This document shows positions 1 through 12,129 of a stretch of 64,000 bases of DNA, piece after piece. The DNA is from Undaria pinnatifida (Eukaryota > Sar > Phaeophyceae > Laminariales > Alariaceae): contig JABAKD010000008.1 in NCBI GenBank assembly GCA_012845835.1, forward strand, positions 4,633,767 through 4,697,766, written 5' to 3'. Positions within the stretch are counted from its first letter, which is position 1. Each line of letters begins with the position of its first letter. The notes under the pieces are model-generated. The model was not told the DNA's origin and did not search any database. It worked only from the letters and a program-made list of their open reading frames with translations. Made by a program: the position numbers and the translations under genes.

Positions 1-59
1 TGTATTTTTCGTTGTATCCGTGATCGTACAATTAATAATACACCAGGTACATGACAAAC

Positions 60-672
60 ATAAAAAAATATACGCCAGCTGTGAGATCGAAGATTTCGTC
101 GAAACTCATCTTTGCAAGCTGTGTGTGATACTCCGACCGCACGTATTACTGGGCGTATGTGTCCTCATTAAGGATATAGGTCGGCGACTCCCCTTAGAAC
201 TACAGCAGTGGAGCTTGTACCAGGGTCAACAAGGTGATGTTAATCAATCTGTTCATAAACACCAGGTATGCTGGCACTAAACAGTACCTAATAGTACCAA
301 TAGTACAATCCCCCTCCAAACCCGCTCGCTTTTGATCAAAACCAGGCCCCCACGTCCTTCAAAACTCCGCCCCACCCCCCTCACCGGTTATTCGACTTAC
401 AAGATTCACTTGATAAAAGGATACATTTCCCTTCACAGCTGTCAGATTTTGTCCCCCTCAGAAACGGGTTTTATAGTTTCCGCGCACAGACTGACTAGAA
501 TCATCCTGTTGACCCTGATAGCTACACTGTAGTTGTAAGGGGAGTCGCCGACCTATATCCTTAATGAGGACACACAACTCGTAATGCGCGCGATCGGAGT
601 ATCACACACAGCTTGCAAAGATGAGTTTCGACGAAATCTTCGATCTCACAGTTGGAGTGTATTTTCATTTTT
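60..672. mobile_element. Snap-back inverted repeat element
   Basis: Arms of about 200 bp (roughly 60-262 and 480-672) are reverse complements at moderate divergence, separated by a ~215-bp spacer. Landmarks found in both arms in opposite orientation are the GTTGACCCTG block, the TATCCTTAATGAGGAC block and the GATGAGTTTCGACGAAATC block. A third, single copy of the arm and part of the spacer lies at about 62966-63195, and a short diverged piece lies at 33860-33930. This behaves as a dispersed repeat, probably a long-TIR non-autonomous DNA element. The outer ends are not resolved and no target duplication was identified. In the right arm and in the third copy the same ATG opens a short frame beginning MSFDEIFD, but it stops within a few dozen codons, so no gene is called. 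Confidence 0.6.
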
Positions 673-689
673 TATAATATAAAATATAG

Positions 690-1690
690 TACCTACTATT
701 AATAGTACGTAATAGTGGTCAGTGCTTCCGCTTTTTCTCAACTTGAATTGTTGTTTTCGTGTGAGGTATAGAGCTCCTCAAGCGACGAACGAGCCTACTG
801 CGAGTAGTAGCAAAAATGATGACGACACCCCATGCGCAACATGAGTCCCCAAAATCAACATACTGTGGTTCCAAATATAGTCCGGGACACCTCATAGCAG
901 CAAGCACGGAATTACTGACCCAGGCTGGGTTTCCTATTTTATGGAACGGTGCGTTCTACACTTACTTCAGTATAACGAAAAAAAGATTTACCATATCCCT
1001 GGATATAACCACCTGGGCACCTCTACTGTTATTCCCTTCGTGTTTCTTACTATTTAGAGGAGCCCCGCACTGCTGTATTTGCAAGAACCAAACCAGTAAG
1101 GAATACAAACAACAAACGAGAAGGACATAAACATCATCATGTAGGGAGAGAGTGGAGCTTGCTGTGCACAGCTGTTGCTTGGCGGGTGTGGGATAACTTC
1201 AAAATGTGGAGACAAAACAAAAAGGTGGAGGAAAAATCCCCAAAAATTCCGAGTGATTGATGCGAAGATTGATTGTTTCCATCCTGCTCGTGACACAACG
1301 AATATGGCAGCGGCGGAGGACCACAAAGCCACAACAACTCCAAGGGTGTGTTTAGTAGCGCACATGCTCGGGGAGTATCATACCCGGGTACCTACCCGAG
1401 TATGAGCTAAGCAGGGCATACTTATTAAGGTGTGTACTGGTAGTACGGGGGCCCAGGTACCTGGTACCTACCCGAGTACAGTGTGGGGCTTCCATTGTGC
1501 CGGTATGTGCCAGCCCCAAATACCGGCACTATTCAGGGCACCGGCACTGCTTATAATGAGGTTACCGTATGGAGTGACTATGGAGCATTCCAGTCGTGCC
1601 AAGCGATTTCACCAGAGCAGCGGCACCATAGAGAGCAGGGGCACTATTCAACCAGCACTGCATTGCGAGCCCCCCACTTCTGTATGACGT
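690..1690. other. No gene seen
   Basis: This is AT- and GC-mixed sequence with only short chance open frames. It contains scattered GTACC/GGTAC and CCCGGG-type short motifs at 1380-1530. I see no RNA gene, transposon end or coding signal. Confidence 0.4.
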
Positions 1691-1693
1691 AAG

Positions 1694-1929
1694 CAACCAG
1701 GTTTGATATCCCAGTACCCCAGGCTATACCCGAGCATGAGCATGACTTAAACAACCAGGCTTTGATACCTGGGTATACCAGAATATACCCGAGAATGCTT
1801 TGAACAAACAGGTTTGATCCCGGATACCCCAGAGTATACACCCTGGAGATCCCGGGTACCCAGAGCATACCCGAGTACGACATAAACAGTCAGTGTTTGA
1901 TACCCGGGTACAATAGAGCATATACCCTA
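1694..1929. repeat. Degenerate tandem repeat, ~58-60 bp unit
   Basis: About four diverged units occur, each built on an ACAACCAGGTTTGATACC start, a CCCGGGTACCCCAGAG core and a CATACCCGAGTATGAC end. Interruptions and substitutions are frequent. No coding content is seen. Confidence 0.6.
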
Positions 1930-3335
1930 CTCCGCACAACCTTGAAAGGTTCGTAATAATCGCGCCAACAATATAAGTCCAAAGAGTCTGGGGAGGGGGC
2001 AAGGGTTGACACACAATCGGCCCTTCCTTCCTCCCTTCCTCCCTTCCTCCCTTCCTGACTTTGCGCCTGACACGCCCAGACTATCTTCTAAACCATACAA
2101 CCTGAACCCGAAGTAGCTCGTATAGTTTCGGCGGGAAAATATTCAGCAAGGTGGCATAGCGTTGTAATTTGCGTCACGACGTCTCCTCCGCCGTATGATC
2201 ACCATTTCCGGTAGTTTCTTCGATTAGTTTTCCCTCCTTCATGTTCTTCACTTTGACACCTAGTTTTACATTTTCTCTCATGTTTTGCTAATTTGGGCCG
2301 TTTAGATTTCCTCTGCTATCCCCCCCCGTATTCTCTACCTGGTAGACTACAAGACAGCGGTCGTGGGCTTATTTTCGATGTTATATTTCCCACGCTGATG
2401 GCGTTGGGCAGCAAAGAGCACTTCAACGGGAAGAAAACATGCACACACACACGAACCTCGATCGCCCAGCGGCTACGCCTGCTCTCCTGGCCAACAAAGG
2501 AACGCACCGCCACGTCAGTAGCCGCGTACCTCTAAGGTGAATACCGTCAGAATCTCGTCCATCAGGCGCCGCGATCTGCGTCAGAGTCTCGTCCACCAGG
2601 CGCCGCGATCTAAAGAACACAACATAAAGGATAGGGGTATAAAGACAAAAAACACGGAGGAACAACGGGGGAGAGAGGGAGAGAGGGAGAGAGGAAGGGA
2701 AAGGTTTGGATAAGGAGACTACCGCTGCCGCCGCTGTCGAGGCAGGTTGCGAACGATGAAAAAGTCACCCTTGTACCGCAGCTTCTTCCTCCCACTCTAC
2801 TTCAAAGAAATGCCTCCCGCAAAACGTGATTGGATCGGTGAATGGGTAAGCGACGAAAGAAACATCGGCCGCAAGCGCAGAGGCATACAAACAAGCTGGA
2901 ATATCGGCCGGTACCCTAGCAGGAGACCTTGCTGCTCAGCCCCGCCCATCTCCTTCCCGGCGGGCGATACCCGCCGCCCCCTCTTGCCCCTAGGGGATCC
3001 CCTCCTCTTCCCACTAGGGAGGTCGTCCCTCTTATTTACGAGTGCACTGAGAAAATAGAACAAAAGTCGCCGGCAGATGGGTAGTTAACCAATCCAAACG
3101 CCCGCAAGAGAATAGCAATGGAGAGATGGCAGACTATTGCCGACAAGCGGCCGACTAACTCGGGAGGCTTTCGGGCCAAACCCGGCGACAAAAAGGCAAA
3201 AAAAAGGAATCCGTATCCGCGACATGTACTTTTCGTTTCTCGCAAGAAGTGGCGTCAAGACTCGTCTCGAAAGACAACTTGGAAGTCGGTTTTGACAGTA
3301 ACTTAATACTACCAATACAAAAAACGCAATATGTC
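1930..3335. other. Gene-free stretch with small repeats
   Basis: It holds a CCTTCCTC microsatellite (about 2018-2056), a 34-bp direct duplication containing CAGGCGCCGCGATCT (about 2545-2610) and a GAGAGAGG run (2670-2695). Open frames are present but have no recognisable protein features. Confidence 0.4.
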
Positions 3336-3697
3336 CGGTCGCCCCGGTGGTCTAGTGGTTACTCTATATCGAATACTACTAGCGTTGGTCCTTGAGTTCG
3401 ATTCCCACCGTCGTGAGGTTTCACTATATTTGCAAAAACGCAACAACAAAAAAAAGAAGGATCAACTGCTGAGAGCGCGTACTAATAGCAGCGTGGGTAG
3501 GTACAATTCGACGCGAGTCTACGAGGGAAGAGAATGCTCAAGTCTTCTCGCGATAAACATGAAGGCACGTATCGCCGTAGTGGGGAGGGGGAAGGAGGGC
3601 CCGCTATGTGATCCAGGATCTGAGCGACTACTGGGAGGGAGCGCGAGAGCAATGCGAGGGTAATAAATGGGACGGAAAACAAACAAACAAAAATACC
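3336..3697 (+). mobile_element. tRNA-derived SINE, family 1, copy a
   Basis: The head is tRNA-like: a Pol III A-box-like TGGTCTAGTGGTTA at 3348-3361 and a B-box GAGTTCGATTC at 3394-3404, spaced as in a tRNA. A ~280-bp unrelated body follows, ending in AATAAATGGGACG and an A-rich tail (AAACAAACAAACAAAAA). Full-length copies also occur at 8312-8667 (minus) and 29897-30222 (plus), and a body/tail piece at about 52725-52834. The A- and B-boxes and tail are seen directly. Retrotransposition by a partner LINE is inferred from the SINE class. No clear target duplication was found. Confidence 0.8.
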
Positions 3698-3699
3698 TG

Positions 3700-5119
3700 G
3701 TGACAGCGCTTGCAGGTTGTGACAGCAATTTATGGCGTGGCTTTTCCTGGCCCGGGTATTGTTTTTCCTGGCCTATCAGGAGCTTGAAATAATACTTCAT
3801 GTCGAGTCCATGCTTAGGTTTACAGCAGGACTCCATCCATTCCGCGCAATCTAAACCTGTACTATCCCACCTTCGCGGGCATCTTTGATATCTCGAGAGG
3901 AGAAGTCACGAGTGAGCTAATTGTAGCGATTCCGTTACCTGCACTGCACATACCCCAAACAGCGGATTGATGCGGCAGGCTAAGTGCCGGCCTGTCTACG
4001 GCACCGCTAAGAACACCATTTAGAACTATCTCGTCGTACCTGGACTACTGGTTTCTCAGCCAGCTCTCATCTGTACGAGTTATCGCTTCGTCCAGATAGT
4101 GTCCTTGCGCGCCGCTATCACATTATCAGCCCTCGTCCAAGGCGGGCGGTTCTCTTACATGGGACAATAATAGCGCCCCTGCCCTTTATCCCGGGGTTGT
4201 TCCCCCAAACCCAAAGCATTTCGTAGGCGCAATGACCCTTCTTTCGCTATCGTCGCCGACACGACCACGACCATTGCCTTCACGGTCGTCATGGCGATGG
4301 TCGCCAAACCAGAACACCTCGCCTTGCCCAGAGCGCCAGCTGCTGTGATATCAAATGCGTTCGACGTGGACGGGTTCAGATACAGTCTCATGATCTACCG
4401 GCTCGGCAGCCAGGGCGCAGTTAGGCAATGTTTTCTACCACGCCTGGTACTGTATATACGTTGGACAGATCAAATGAAGCAGCCACGATATGTTACTATT
4501 GGTATATATTCCGGGGAAGATACTTACTGAAGATCCCTGATACATATGATATGATCTGCATGATTCAGATACTGCTGTTTGCCTGGTGGGATCTGCATGG
4601 CACGGCGGTCCTTGGCACATATTTCCCCCCCGGGTGGGATTTGTATGATTCGGCTCTTCCATAGCATCTCACAACGCCAGGTATAGGATCTAGGTGATCT
4701 AGATGGTCTATCTCGTTATTGGGCCGATGTGTGCAAGGCTAAGGTTTGGAACCAGAAACACACGAACCCGTGGGAGATTTCGTCATGTTATCGCACAACA
4801 TATACAGCACAAACATAGGTTGTTGGGAGTTCATGAAGATATCAAGATTGTTGAGCTTTGACTGGTGTGGCGACCATCCCCAGCAATCATGCTGAAAGTT
4901 AAAATCGGCCATGGACGGCTTCGAGTAATGACTGCAAGAAGACTCTTCGTACTGCTGTATAAGCAGCAATATCTTACAACCGGTAGCAGTACAGACATAC
5001 TAATAATAGTGGTGGCACGTGATCATTGCTCTATACGATGCCTTCCACGCTGCTATTCCTTGTGTTCCCAGCTCTCGTAGCTCCGCCGCTGCTGTATGTA
5101 TGTAGCTTATTGCACTGCA
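3700..5119. other. No gene seen
   Basis: Mixed sequence without a convincing open frame, repeat array or RNA gene. Short ACCTGGTA/TACCAGG motifs are scattered through it, as elsewhere in the window. Confidence 0.35.
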
Positions 5120-5395
5120 TACCGTAAACTACACAAGATAACACACGCACATAAGATACCACACCCCCCACAGAATACGACACCCCGGTGATAATTTTGG
5201 GCGCATTTTTGCAAGCATCGATTTACCACCGGGGCTACACAAGATACCACACCCCGGTGATAATTTTAGTTACGCCGCATACATTCACGGGCCCCCTCCT
5301 TTCTACCACCGGGCTCATAGAACATCTGCTCCGTGGGCACACAACATCACACCCTGTGTGCGGGGGGAACACCCCGTGTGGAGACCTCCAAGAAC

Positions 5396-5680
5396 ATGAA
5401 CGTCGAGGGAGAGCAGAATACCTCTGCAAGTGCCCCCGCTTCTCCGACAACTGCTTCGACCACAGCAGTACAGCAGGCGCCACAGATCACGTCGTTCTTT
5501 CAACTCGAGCGCACTTCTCCTACACAAGCGACTCCTGCCACGGGTCCTCCTGCTGCTGCTGCTGATCTACCAGCAACAGCAGCAGGCACCAACATGACAG
5601 CCCCCGCATCGCCTCACCAGCAGCGGCTCAACTCTACAAGGAGTGTTTCGGTACCCCCCCCCAAGCACGACCTGTGGGTG
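5396..5680 (+). CDS. Possible transposon protein N-terminal remnant
   Basis: An open frame starting at ATG 5396 encodes about 95 residues of low-complexity Ala/Pro/Thr/Ser sequence and then runs into the CACCCC array, where reading becomes repeat-driven. Near residue 29 it contains APQITSFF, which resembles the hydrophobic half of a PCNA-interacting peptide but lacks the usual leading glutamine. It lies wholly inside the TA-flanked element 5122-6074, so the likeliest reading is the disordered start of a transposase left after internal deletion. No catalytic domain is visible, and it may be non-coding. Confidence 0.25.
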
Positions 5681-5689
5681 TTCGGAGGT

Positions 5690-5935
5690 TATCACACCCC
5701 CTGGTTTATCACACCCCCTCATTTATCACAACCCCAAACACACCCTGTGGGTGTTCGGACGTGCTATCACACCCCCTGGTTTATCACCCCCCCACATTTA
5801 TCACACTCCCTGGTTTATCACCCCCCCACATTTATCACACTCCCTGGTTTATCACACCCCCACATTTATCACACCCCCAAACGTACCCTGTGGGTGGTCG
5901 GACGTGCTATCACACCCCCTGGTTTATCACACCCC
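5690..5935. repeat. Minisatellite of TATCACACCCC units
   Basis: Irregular repeats of CCTGGTTTATCACACCCC and CCCACATTTATCACA alternate, interrupted by two longer units containing ACCCTGTGGGTGTTCGGACG. The array is internal to the TA-flanked element. Translations across it in any frame are artefacts of the repeat. Confidence 0.75.
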
Positions 5936-6079
5936 CTGGGGGCCGCCGCGACCAGCACTCTATCACCGGGGTTACACAAGATACCACACCCTCCACAGGA
6001 TACCACACCCGGTGATAGTATTTTCAAGCGCTCAAATGTATCACCGGGGGCGTGTTATCTTGTGTAGTTTACGGTAATC

Positions 6080-8311
6080 ATTGATTTGTTTTAACTGCAG
6101 CACTTCGTACGATGTCCTGCCGTGGTTAGCTTTAGTGTTCCAGCTGCGTGTACCGGTAGTCCTTACGTACTTGTATCATACGCACAAACACCAGGTCTGA
6201 CAGACTACTGCATGGCAGATGGAAAAATTTGGTTGTGCTCCGGGCTAATACGGGCCACTGCTGCCTGTGATACCGCTCTGCTTGTTACGGAGCAGCCATG
6301 AACCCTTTTCTGGGATCCACTTGACACATCGGACAGGTCATGAGCTACCGCTGTAGATCATCTGCTGATAGATCAGTGTATCTGTCGCTACGATGTGTTG
6401 CGCAGGATCTGACCGCTAACTGTAATACAGATCCAACCCAGAAAATATGTGCCATTGTTTGACTATGCGGCGTTTACCCGGCAACATCATTCATGCGCCA
6501 TGCAGATCATATACATCAGCAATCTGACTGCCCTGAAGGACATATATCTTGAATAGACTACAAATAGGGATCTGATCTACCCGGCGTGTTATCCTTATTT
6601 ATCGACCAAAACAAGGAGGAGTGCGGTGCCATCACGCCTAGTCTAGCGCGACTTAACATCAACGAATGTGGTGTTATCAAGCATGTGAAAAAAGTCGTTT
6701 ATCAATGGCAACAGCATGCGGCAGCACGACTATCACCAAACTGCGCATGTTGTACAGCTCCTCTCCAGTAGAGCTCGCCACATACCACATACTGGTACCC
6801 TGGTACTACTACTGTATGTGTGCGATAAACCCCTTCGTTGGTCAACTACTGACATTTGCGGATGCTTCCTTGGGCAACACAAGCACACAAGTACACCATT
6901 TTTCGCTTGGCACCCTAATCCCACGCAGAGCTGATCCCACAATAAGGGACCTGAGCCCTCCAAACTCACGCTGGGCATACAAGTAGCCGCCGGCAGAGCC
7001 TACCAAGCACCCTGATGTCACGCCAACCGACATCGAGGGTCGACCACACACAGCAAATCGAGGGTCGGATATACGGGACCCAAACAATTACAGTACTCGA
7101 AAAACGAAAAAGCGGTAAGGCATAGGTAGGTTTAGAGCTCCGTGCATTGGAGTGCGGACACCCTCCTTACCCAAGGAAAACCCCGTCGACTCGTGTGGCC
7201 TAGGCTCTAATCGTCATCATTGTCTCTTTTCGACGGCCTGGATGAGAACTTACAACAGAGGCTCGTAAACTACTAGTAATATTAATACACGCGGGTTCAA
7301 GCCACACGGCGGAAATTATCTCCCCTATGAATGCCGCTCGCAATATCTAGTCAAAGGGTGAACATTGGTCTCACACTGACCCCCATGACCAGTGGAAGAG
7401 AGCGATACGGCCAGATATTTTTATAACGGCCTCGGGCTGTCTCTAGGAGCGAAAGTCGTTTGGACCAATGACACGCCTTCAATGTTTTTCAATAATACAA
7501 GGGCTCCGCATGGGCGCCGGCATTCGCCGGCGCCCATGCTTCGGGTAGGGCAGGGCAGCACTTCGACCACTTAAGGTGCAGCTGTCCGATTTGGCATGCA
7601 TTGAACTTTAAAGTAATGCCAAGAGTTTCATACGAACATGGGATTCTGGAAATCATGATTTGACAAAAGAAAAAACGTACTATTATACAACAAAGAAGGC
7701 AAGGATAGGCGAAACAAACTATTAAATGCGCCGTCAAGTAAAAGTTGGCGTCTATCAAACAAAAATACCGAAAAGAGTATTATTGAGAACCTGCGTCGCC
7801 TCTAGGCGAAACAAAAGAGGCCTTGGCATTAATGAAGAGACTGCACTGCTGTCCCCGTGGCAGTGGAGGTTCGAAGTCGACAGGATGCAAAGTCGGTTTG
7901 CATCAAACGTCGACATGAGGACATGTCAGCCGGCGAGGTTTTGGAAGAAGATTGCTTTGTTTGTTACGTGAAGGCTGTCGCATTGATTGGTCTGCGTGGT
8001 CGCGGGCGAGGAGGAAAACGTAGAAGAGGAGGGCGATCTCTCGTTGAGGCGGCGTTGTCTAAGATTGGTGCGGGGGTGGCTTTGCTCGTACGGGAGGTTG
8101 GCGTAGCGCTTCTTCTCTGTTTTTTCTCGGGAAGGCGGGATATGTGTGTCTGCTGTCTTTTCTTCGTGGGGGCTTTCACGTTGTCGAAATTGGACGCGTC
8201 CCCTCAATGCATAATATCCGGAGTGTCTCTACCATGACGACTGCTGATAGTGCCGTGCGTATTTCCTAGAGACTGACATATTATTCACTGGTAGTAATAA
8301 CAATATACCTT
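6080..8311. other. Gene-free stretch
   Basis: No exon, transposon end or array was recognised apart from the hairpin at 7508-7539. Several open frames of 60-126 codons exist (for example 7857-8237) but show no domain, and both strands are open over the same G/C-rich stretch. Confidence 0.35.
7508..7539. other. Perfect GC-rich hairpin
   Basis: A 14-bp perfect stem (7508-7521 with 7526-7539, GCATGGGCGCCGGC) closes a 4-nt ATTC loop. No T-run follows. The function is unknown. Confidence 0.7.
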
Positions 8312-8667
8312 TGCAACATTTTTTTTCTTCATCCCATTTATTATCCCCGCACCACTCTCGCGCTCCCTCCCAGTAGTAACTCAGATCCGGGGTCAATAGC
8401 GGGCCCTCCTCCTCCCTCCCCACTTCGGCACGTGCTTTCATTTTTACCGCGAGGAGAATCCAGCATTTTCTTCCCTCGTCGACTCGCGTCGAACCAACCC
8501 ACGCTGCTAGGCGCTCTCAGCAGTTGATTGATGCCTGTTTTTTTTTGCATTTTCGCAAATAAAGTCAAATCTCATCGTGGTGGGTGTCGAACTCAAGGAC
8601 AACCAAACGTTAGTAATATTCGAGGGTAAAACCACTATTATTATTAATAGACCACCGGGGCGGCCGG
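8312..8667 (-). mobile_element. tRNA-derived SINE, family 1, copy b
   Basis: This is a reverse-strand copy of the 3336-3697 element. The CCCCGGTGG head lies at the right end near 8651-8667, the B-box reads GAGTTCGACAC on the minus strand, and the body ends at the left in an AATAAATGGGATGAAG tail block. Extra A/T insertions interrupt the tRNA-like part (TATTATTATTAATAG at 8635-8650), so the promoter is probably damaged. Confidence 0.75.
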
Positions 8668-8669
8668 CT

Positions 8670-9383
8670 GACAAATGATTAAAAAAAAACAGGATCTTTG
8701 CATAGAGATTACATTCCCTCCCCCATATTGTATGATATTACGATGGTTGACGCGATATGTATAGAATAAAGCGCCAAATACCTAAATATCAGCGTACGCG
8801 GAGTTTTAGATATCATGAATAACGAACGACCGCGATGGCAGAGCACGGCAAAGCATAGCGCGTCGCTCTGCTGAGCTAGCGGTGCGCTGCTGAGCTGAGC
8901 CGCAGGGCATCGCAGGGCACTGCACGGCGCTTCGTTGCTGTAAGCTATACCGCTGCGATGGGGTGCTGGGCGGTGTCGAGCTGATGAGCCAAGCCCAGAT
9001 CTCAGCCGCTGAAGCCTCGTCAAGTACAAAACAAATGGTGCGAATCAAAGAAAAGCTAAAGCTGGACCGTTCCGCAACTAATGCACAGCTGTCAGGCGGC
9101 AATTAGCGGCAGTAGGAAGTTCAACTTACTAGACAAAAAGGAAGAAAAAATCGCGAAAAAGTTCAAAATCGTGTTGGCAGAAAAACCAAGTTTGCAGGAA
9201 GCAGCTGAAAGGTCAAGAAAAAGGCAATATTTCAGTTGTTGTTGTTGTTGTCGTTCTCACATTAACTCGCATAATCAAGTCCGTGGTCACAGGACAGGCT
9301 CCAGTCACTCTGGAGCTGAGGAATACCCTAGGGGAAAAACACAAACCAAAGGTGGTACACGCATAAATCACAGCTGACGCAAT
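8670..9383. other. No gene seen
   Basis: It contains a GC-skewed stretch of short GCTGAGC/GCAGGGCA direct repeats (8870-8930) and a GTTGTTGTTGTTGTTG run (about 9236-9252). No coding call is made. Confidence 0.35.
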
Positions 9384-9640
9384 TCATGCCTCCACCAGAA
9401 ATATATAAAAGTGAAATCGGGAGTCAGTCTACGATGTGCCAGGTCCATACCGGTGCATACGTCTCATTACTCGCGCCTGGGAAAACCGACTTTACCGCTT
9501 GCCAACCAAGAAAGACTGCCACGTATATATTACACGTGGTATCTATCACTACGCATGCGCACAACAGACGCAAGTCAATTGGAAAAAAGAAACAAACAAA
9601 GAAGAGAAAGGAAAGGAAATAAATGGGTGCATGGGGCCAA
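9384..9640 (+). repeat. Dispersed repeat, copy 1 of pair
   Basis: This aligns over ~260 bp with the reverse complement of 15050-15335. Shared blocks include CATGCCTCC, GGGAGTCAGYCTACG, TGCCAGG, TATATTACACG, CTATCAC and a GAAAGGAAAGG end. Divergence is roughly one base in five. The element type is unknown. Confidence 0.65.
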
Positions 9641-9674
9641 GAAAAAGAAAAGGTAAATAAATTTTGGGGGGTCT

Positions 9675-12127
9675 AGTAGACGTATTTAAGCCTGACGATA
9701 TGCCTAAATTTTTGGCTCTAAACCAAATTAAGCCCTATCGTGTTTTAAGTGTCTAAAAAATAGGTCTATTTTATCGACCTAACGACCACGGCAGACCACG
9801 GTGAGATGTGGATTTTCCCAATCCGGCCAACGATTCAGTACCTCTCAGATTTCCTTCGCTCAATCTTCCACACTTGAGCACATTTTGGCCCAAGTGCATA
9901 TTTGAAGCAATTTTCCGAGTATTTTCCAGCAAACAACAGCATTTCAGACGACAAAAGCTCGAGGAAACATCAGACACTCTGCAGCAGCAGCACAGCACAA
10001 CACCCACGCAGTAATTGCAACGCTCAACCTAGCAAGCCGCTTGGTGTATCCCCAACCCGGGTTAATTAACCTGCGTGTACAACACCATCAGAAACGTTGG
10101 CGGTGGTCAGAGGCGACCCACTCTCGTGGAGCGGCATGCCTCTACGTACTATTACTTGAAAAGGAGTCCGTGTTCATTCACGAGGATCGAGCGCACACAC
10201 AACACAACACACCACAAAACAAAACAACACAGCACAACACACAGACAACCAGCACCCCAACAGCCAACCCAACTACAGCACAACTAGCCGGTGGAAAACG
10301 CCCGAGACTCCTACCCTGGCGTTCTCTGCGGTCAGAGAACTGGGACTCTGACATAGTTCGTCGCGCGCTCGTGCTCCTGCTCTCTCGTCCTGAGAGGCTG
10401 TAATTTTTCGATGACACATTTTTTTTTGTTTGGTTTTTGTGCCCAACGTAGCGCATGGCCGGAGCTGCTGCTGCAGTTTACAACCCTGTTGCCTCTTTCC
10501 CGCGGATGCCTACATTTCGAGGGTGGAAATTGAACCGGGTTGAGGGCCAGTCCTGCTGTGTTGCTGTACTGAGTGCCACACTGAGGCACACCGAAGGCGG
10601 CAGACGCCTGCGAGGTATCCTACATATGGTCTAGCTGGTTAAATTCTCCCACAAGGTGACCCCCACTTTATCTCGCTGAATTTTGAGAGTTGAAACGCGA
10701 AAAAAAGTGGACAAGGACCGCAAGGTCGAGAAGCATCGAAATCCGGTGTCAAAAAAAAAATCGGTGAAAATGGCCGTTTTTGGGCGAAAATTACCCCGAA
10801 ATTACCCCGAACCGACACTTATTGCTCCGAAACGGCACGTTATTGTAAACCCCGAAACATTGCCCCGCAACGCCTCCCAACGCGTAGCAGATCGTATGTG
10901 AGTGAGAGCGTTGTCACTTGAAAGTAGTAATATATATGTCCATTATCAGAGTTCGTTTTCCTCTCCCTGTCAGCACCCTCGCCCCCCAAAACCAGCTCGA
11001 CAACGCCACGAACAACAACATTTTCTCCAAAATCACCTGCGACCTCCCCGGCTCGCTCTCGTCTCGTTATCAAATCTAAACGATGCAAATATATTCTCAT
11101 CACCTAGTCTAAGGATTATGTACATACATACACTATCGCCCGCGCCGAGGCATGTTCAAGAATAGGGCTGGGTGGGCCCTCGGTTGGTCTATGGGACTGT
11201 GGTGTGGTGTGCTGTATGGTGTGTCGTGTGATGTGTGTGGTGTGTGAGCACCCCAAACTTTGACCGGCCATATCTCCTTCAAAAATTTTTTTTTCGAAAA
11301 AAAAAAAAATACGGTCCTGGGTGCAGGTCCAATTCGCCCGAATCCGTGGAGTTTTTCGACATCTATCGGTGCGTTTCTCCCCAAAAAACCTAACTCTGAG
11401 GCCACCTGAAATGAGTTTTTTTGCCCGTTTCTCCGTGATATCTCAGCGAAAAAAAAGTTGAGATGGGTCGCCGCGTACCCCTCGACGTGATACGCTCAAA
11501 ACCGGTCTTAAAAAAAAAATTGGACCTCACACTCGAGCAAATAAAACCTAACAAATTCTGGCAAAATCTCGACGGAATCGCGATTTTCTCGCCAAAAAAA
11601 AAAAAAAAAAAAATCTGCTCCGATTAAACGATCCGCCTGAAACAGAGCTTTCTTACGATATAAGGTATGTTACTAGGGGGTACGTCAGTCACTCAGAATA
11701 AATTCCGGATTGATTTCAGGAAATCGTGGGAAAATTTAATCGGCTAGACTATATGAAGCGATTATGGAGTACGAAGCACTCAATGTTTTTGCCAGGCACC
11801 AGTTATTTGTTTTGGCCGTTTGTTCAAGCTCGCACAGCATGGGCAGGGGAGGGTCTTTCTCGAAGTTTCCACCCACTCATGTGCTGACTCATGACATAAA
11901 TCCTCGTCTTGCCATCTGCGTCTGGAGTAGTGCAGAAATATCATAGTCTATTTTCAAGTAGTTTGATCTTTCCTCGGCTTTTCTTTTTATGCGTACTGAA
12001 AGAGACCACTATTTCGAGTTTTAGACATGTGGTGTTTTTTTTATGCGTTAGGTCGAAATATCGAATGGCGTAGCTCTTCCAGTTGGAAGTACTTAAGACC
12101 TAACCTCGAGGCTTAAATACGTCTACT
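9675..12127. mobile_element. Candidate 2.45-kb TIR element
   Basis: A perfect 19-bp inverted repeat, AGTAGACGTATTTAAGCCT, lies at 9675-9693 and, inverted, at 12109-12127. A second inverted pair, CGACCTAACG (9775-9784) and its complement (12046-12055), lies inside it at similar distance from each end. The interior has no long reading frame. It includes a CAACACAACACA-rich stretch (10195-10290), A/T homopolymers and several AATTTTT blocks. No target duplication could be found, so the transposon interpretation is tentative. Confidence 0.4.
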
Positions 12128-12129
12128 GG

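Larger units (their letters stand above)
5122..6074. mobile_element. Non-autonomous DNA transposon with TA target duplication
   Basis: The ends are perfect 23-bp inverted repeats (5122-5144 and 6052-6074) beginning CCGTAAACTACACAAG, flanked on each side by TA (5120-5121, 6075-6076). Subterminal sequences repeat the theme CTACACAAGATACCACACCCCGGTGATA in both orientations (about 5150-5275 and 5955-6045). The centre holds a proline/alanine/threonine-rich open frame (see 5396-5680) and an irregular array of TTTATCACACCCCCTGG units (about 5690-5935). The TIRs and TA are direct observations. The superfamily is uncertain: a TA duplication fits Tc1/mariner-like or ISL2EU-like elements, but no transposase core is present. 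Confidence 0.8.

Noticed and set aside
7857-8237. 126-codon frame with an Arg/Gly-rich centre
   Set aside because: The opposite strand is equally open and no start context, splice site or domain supports it.
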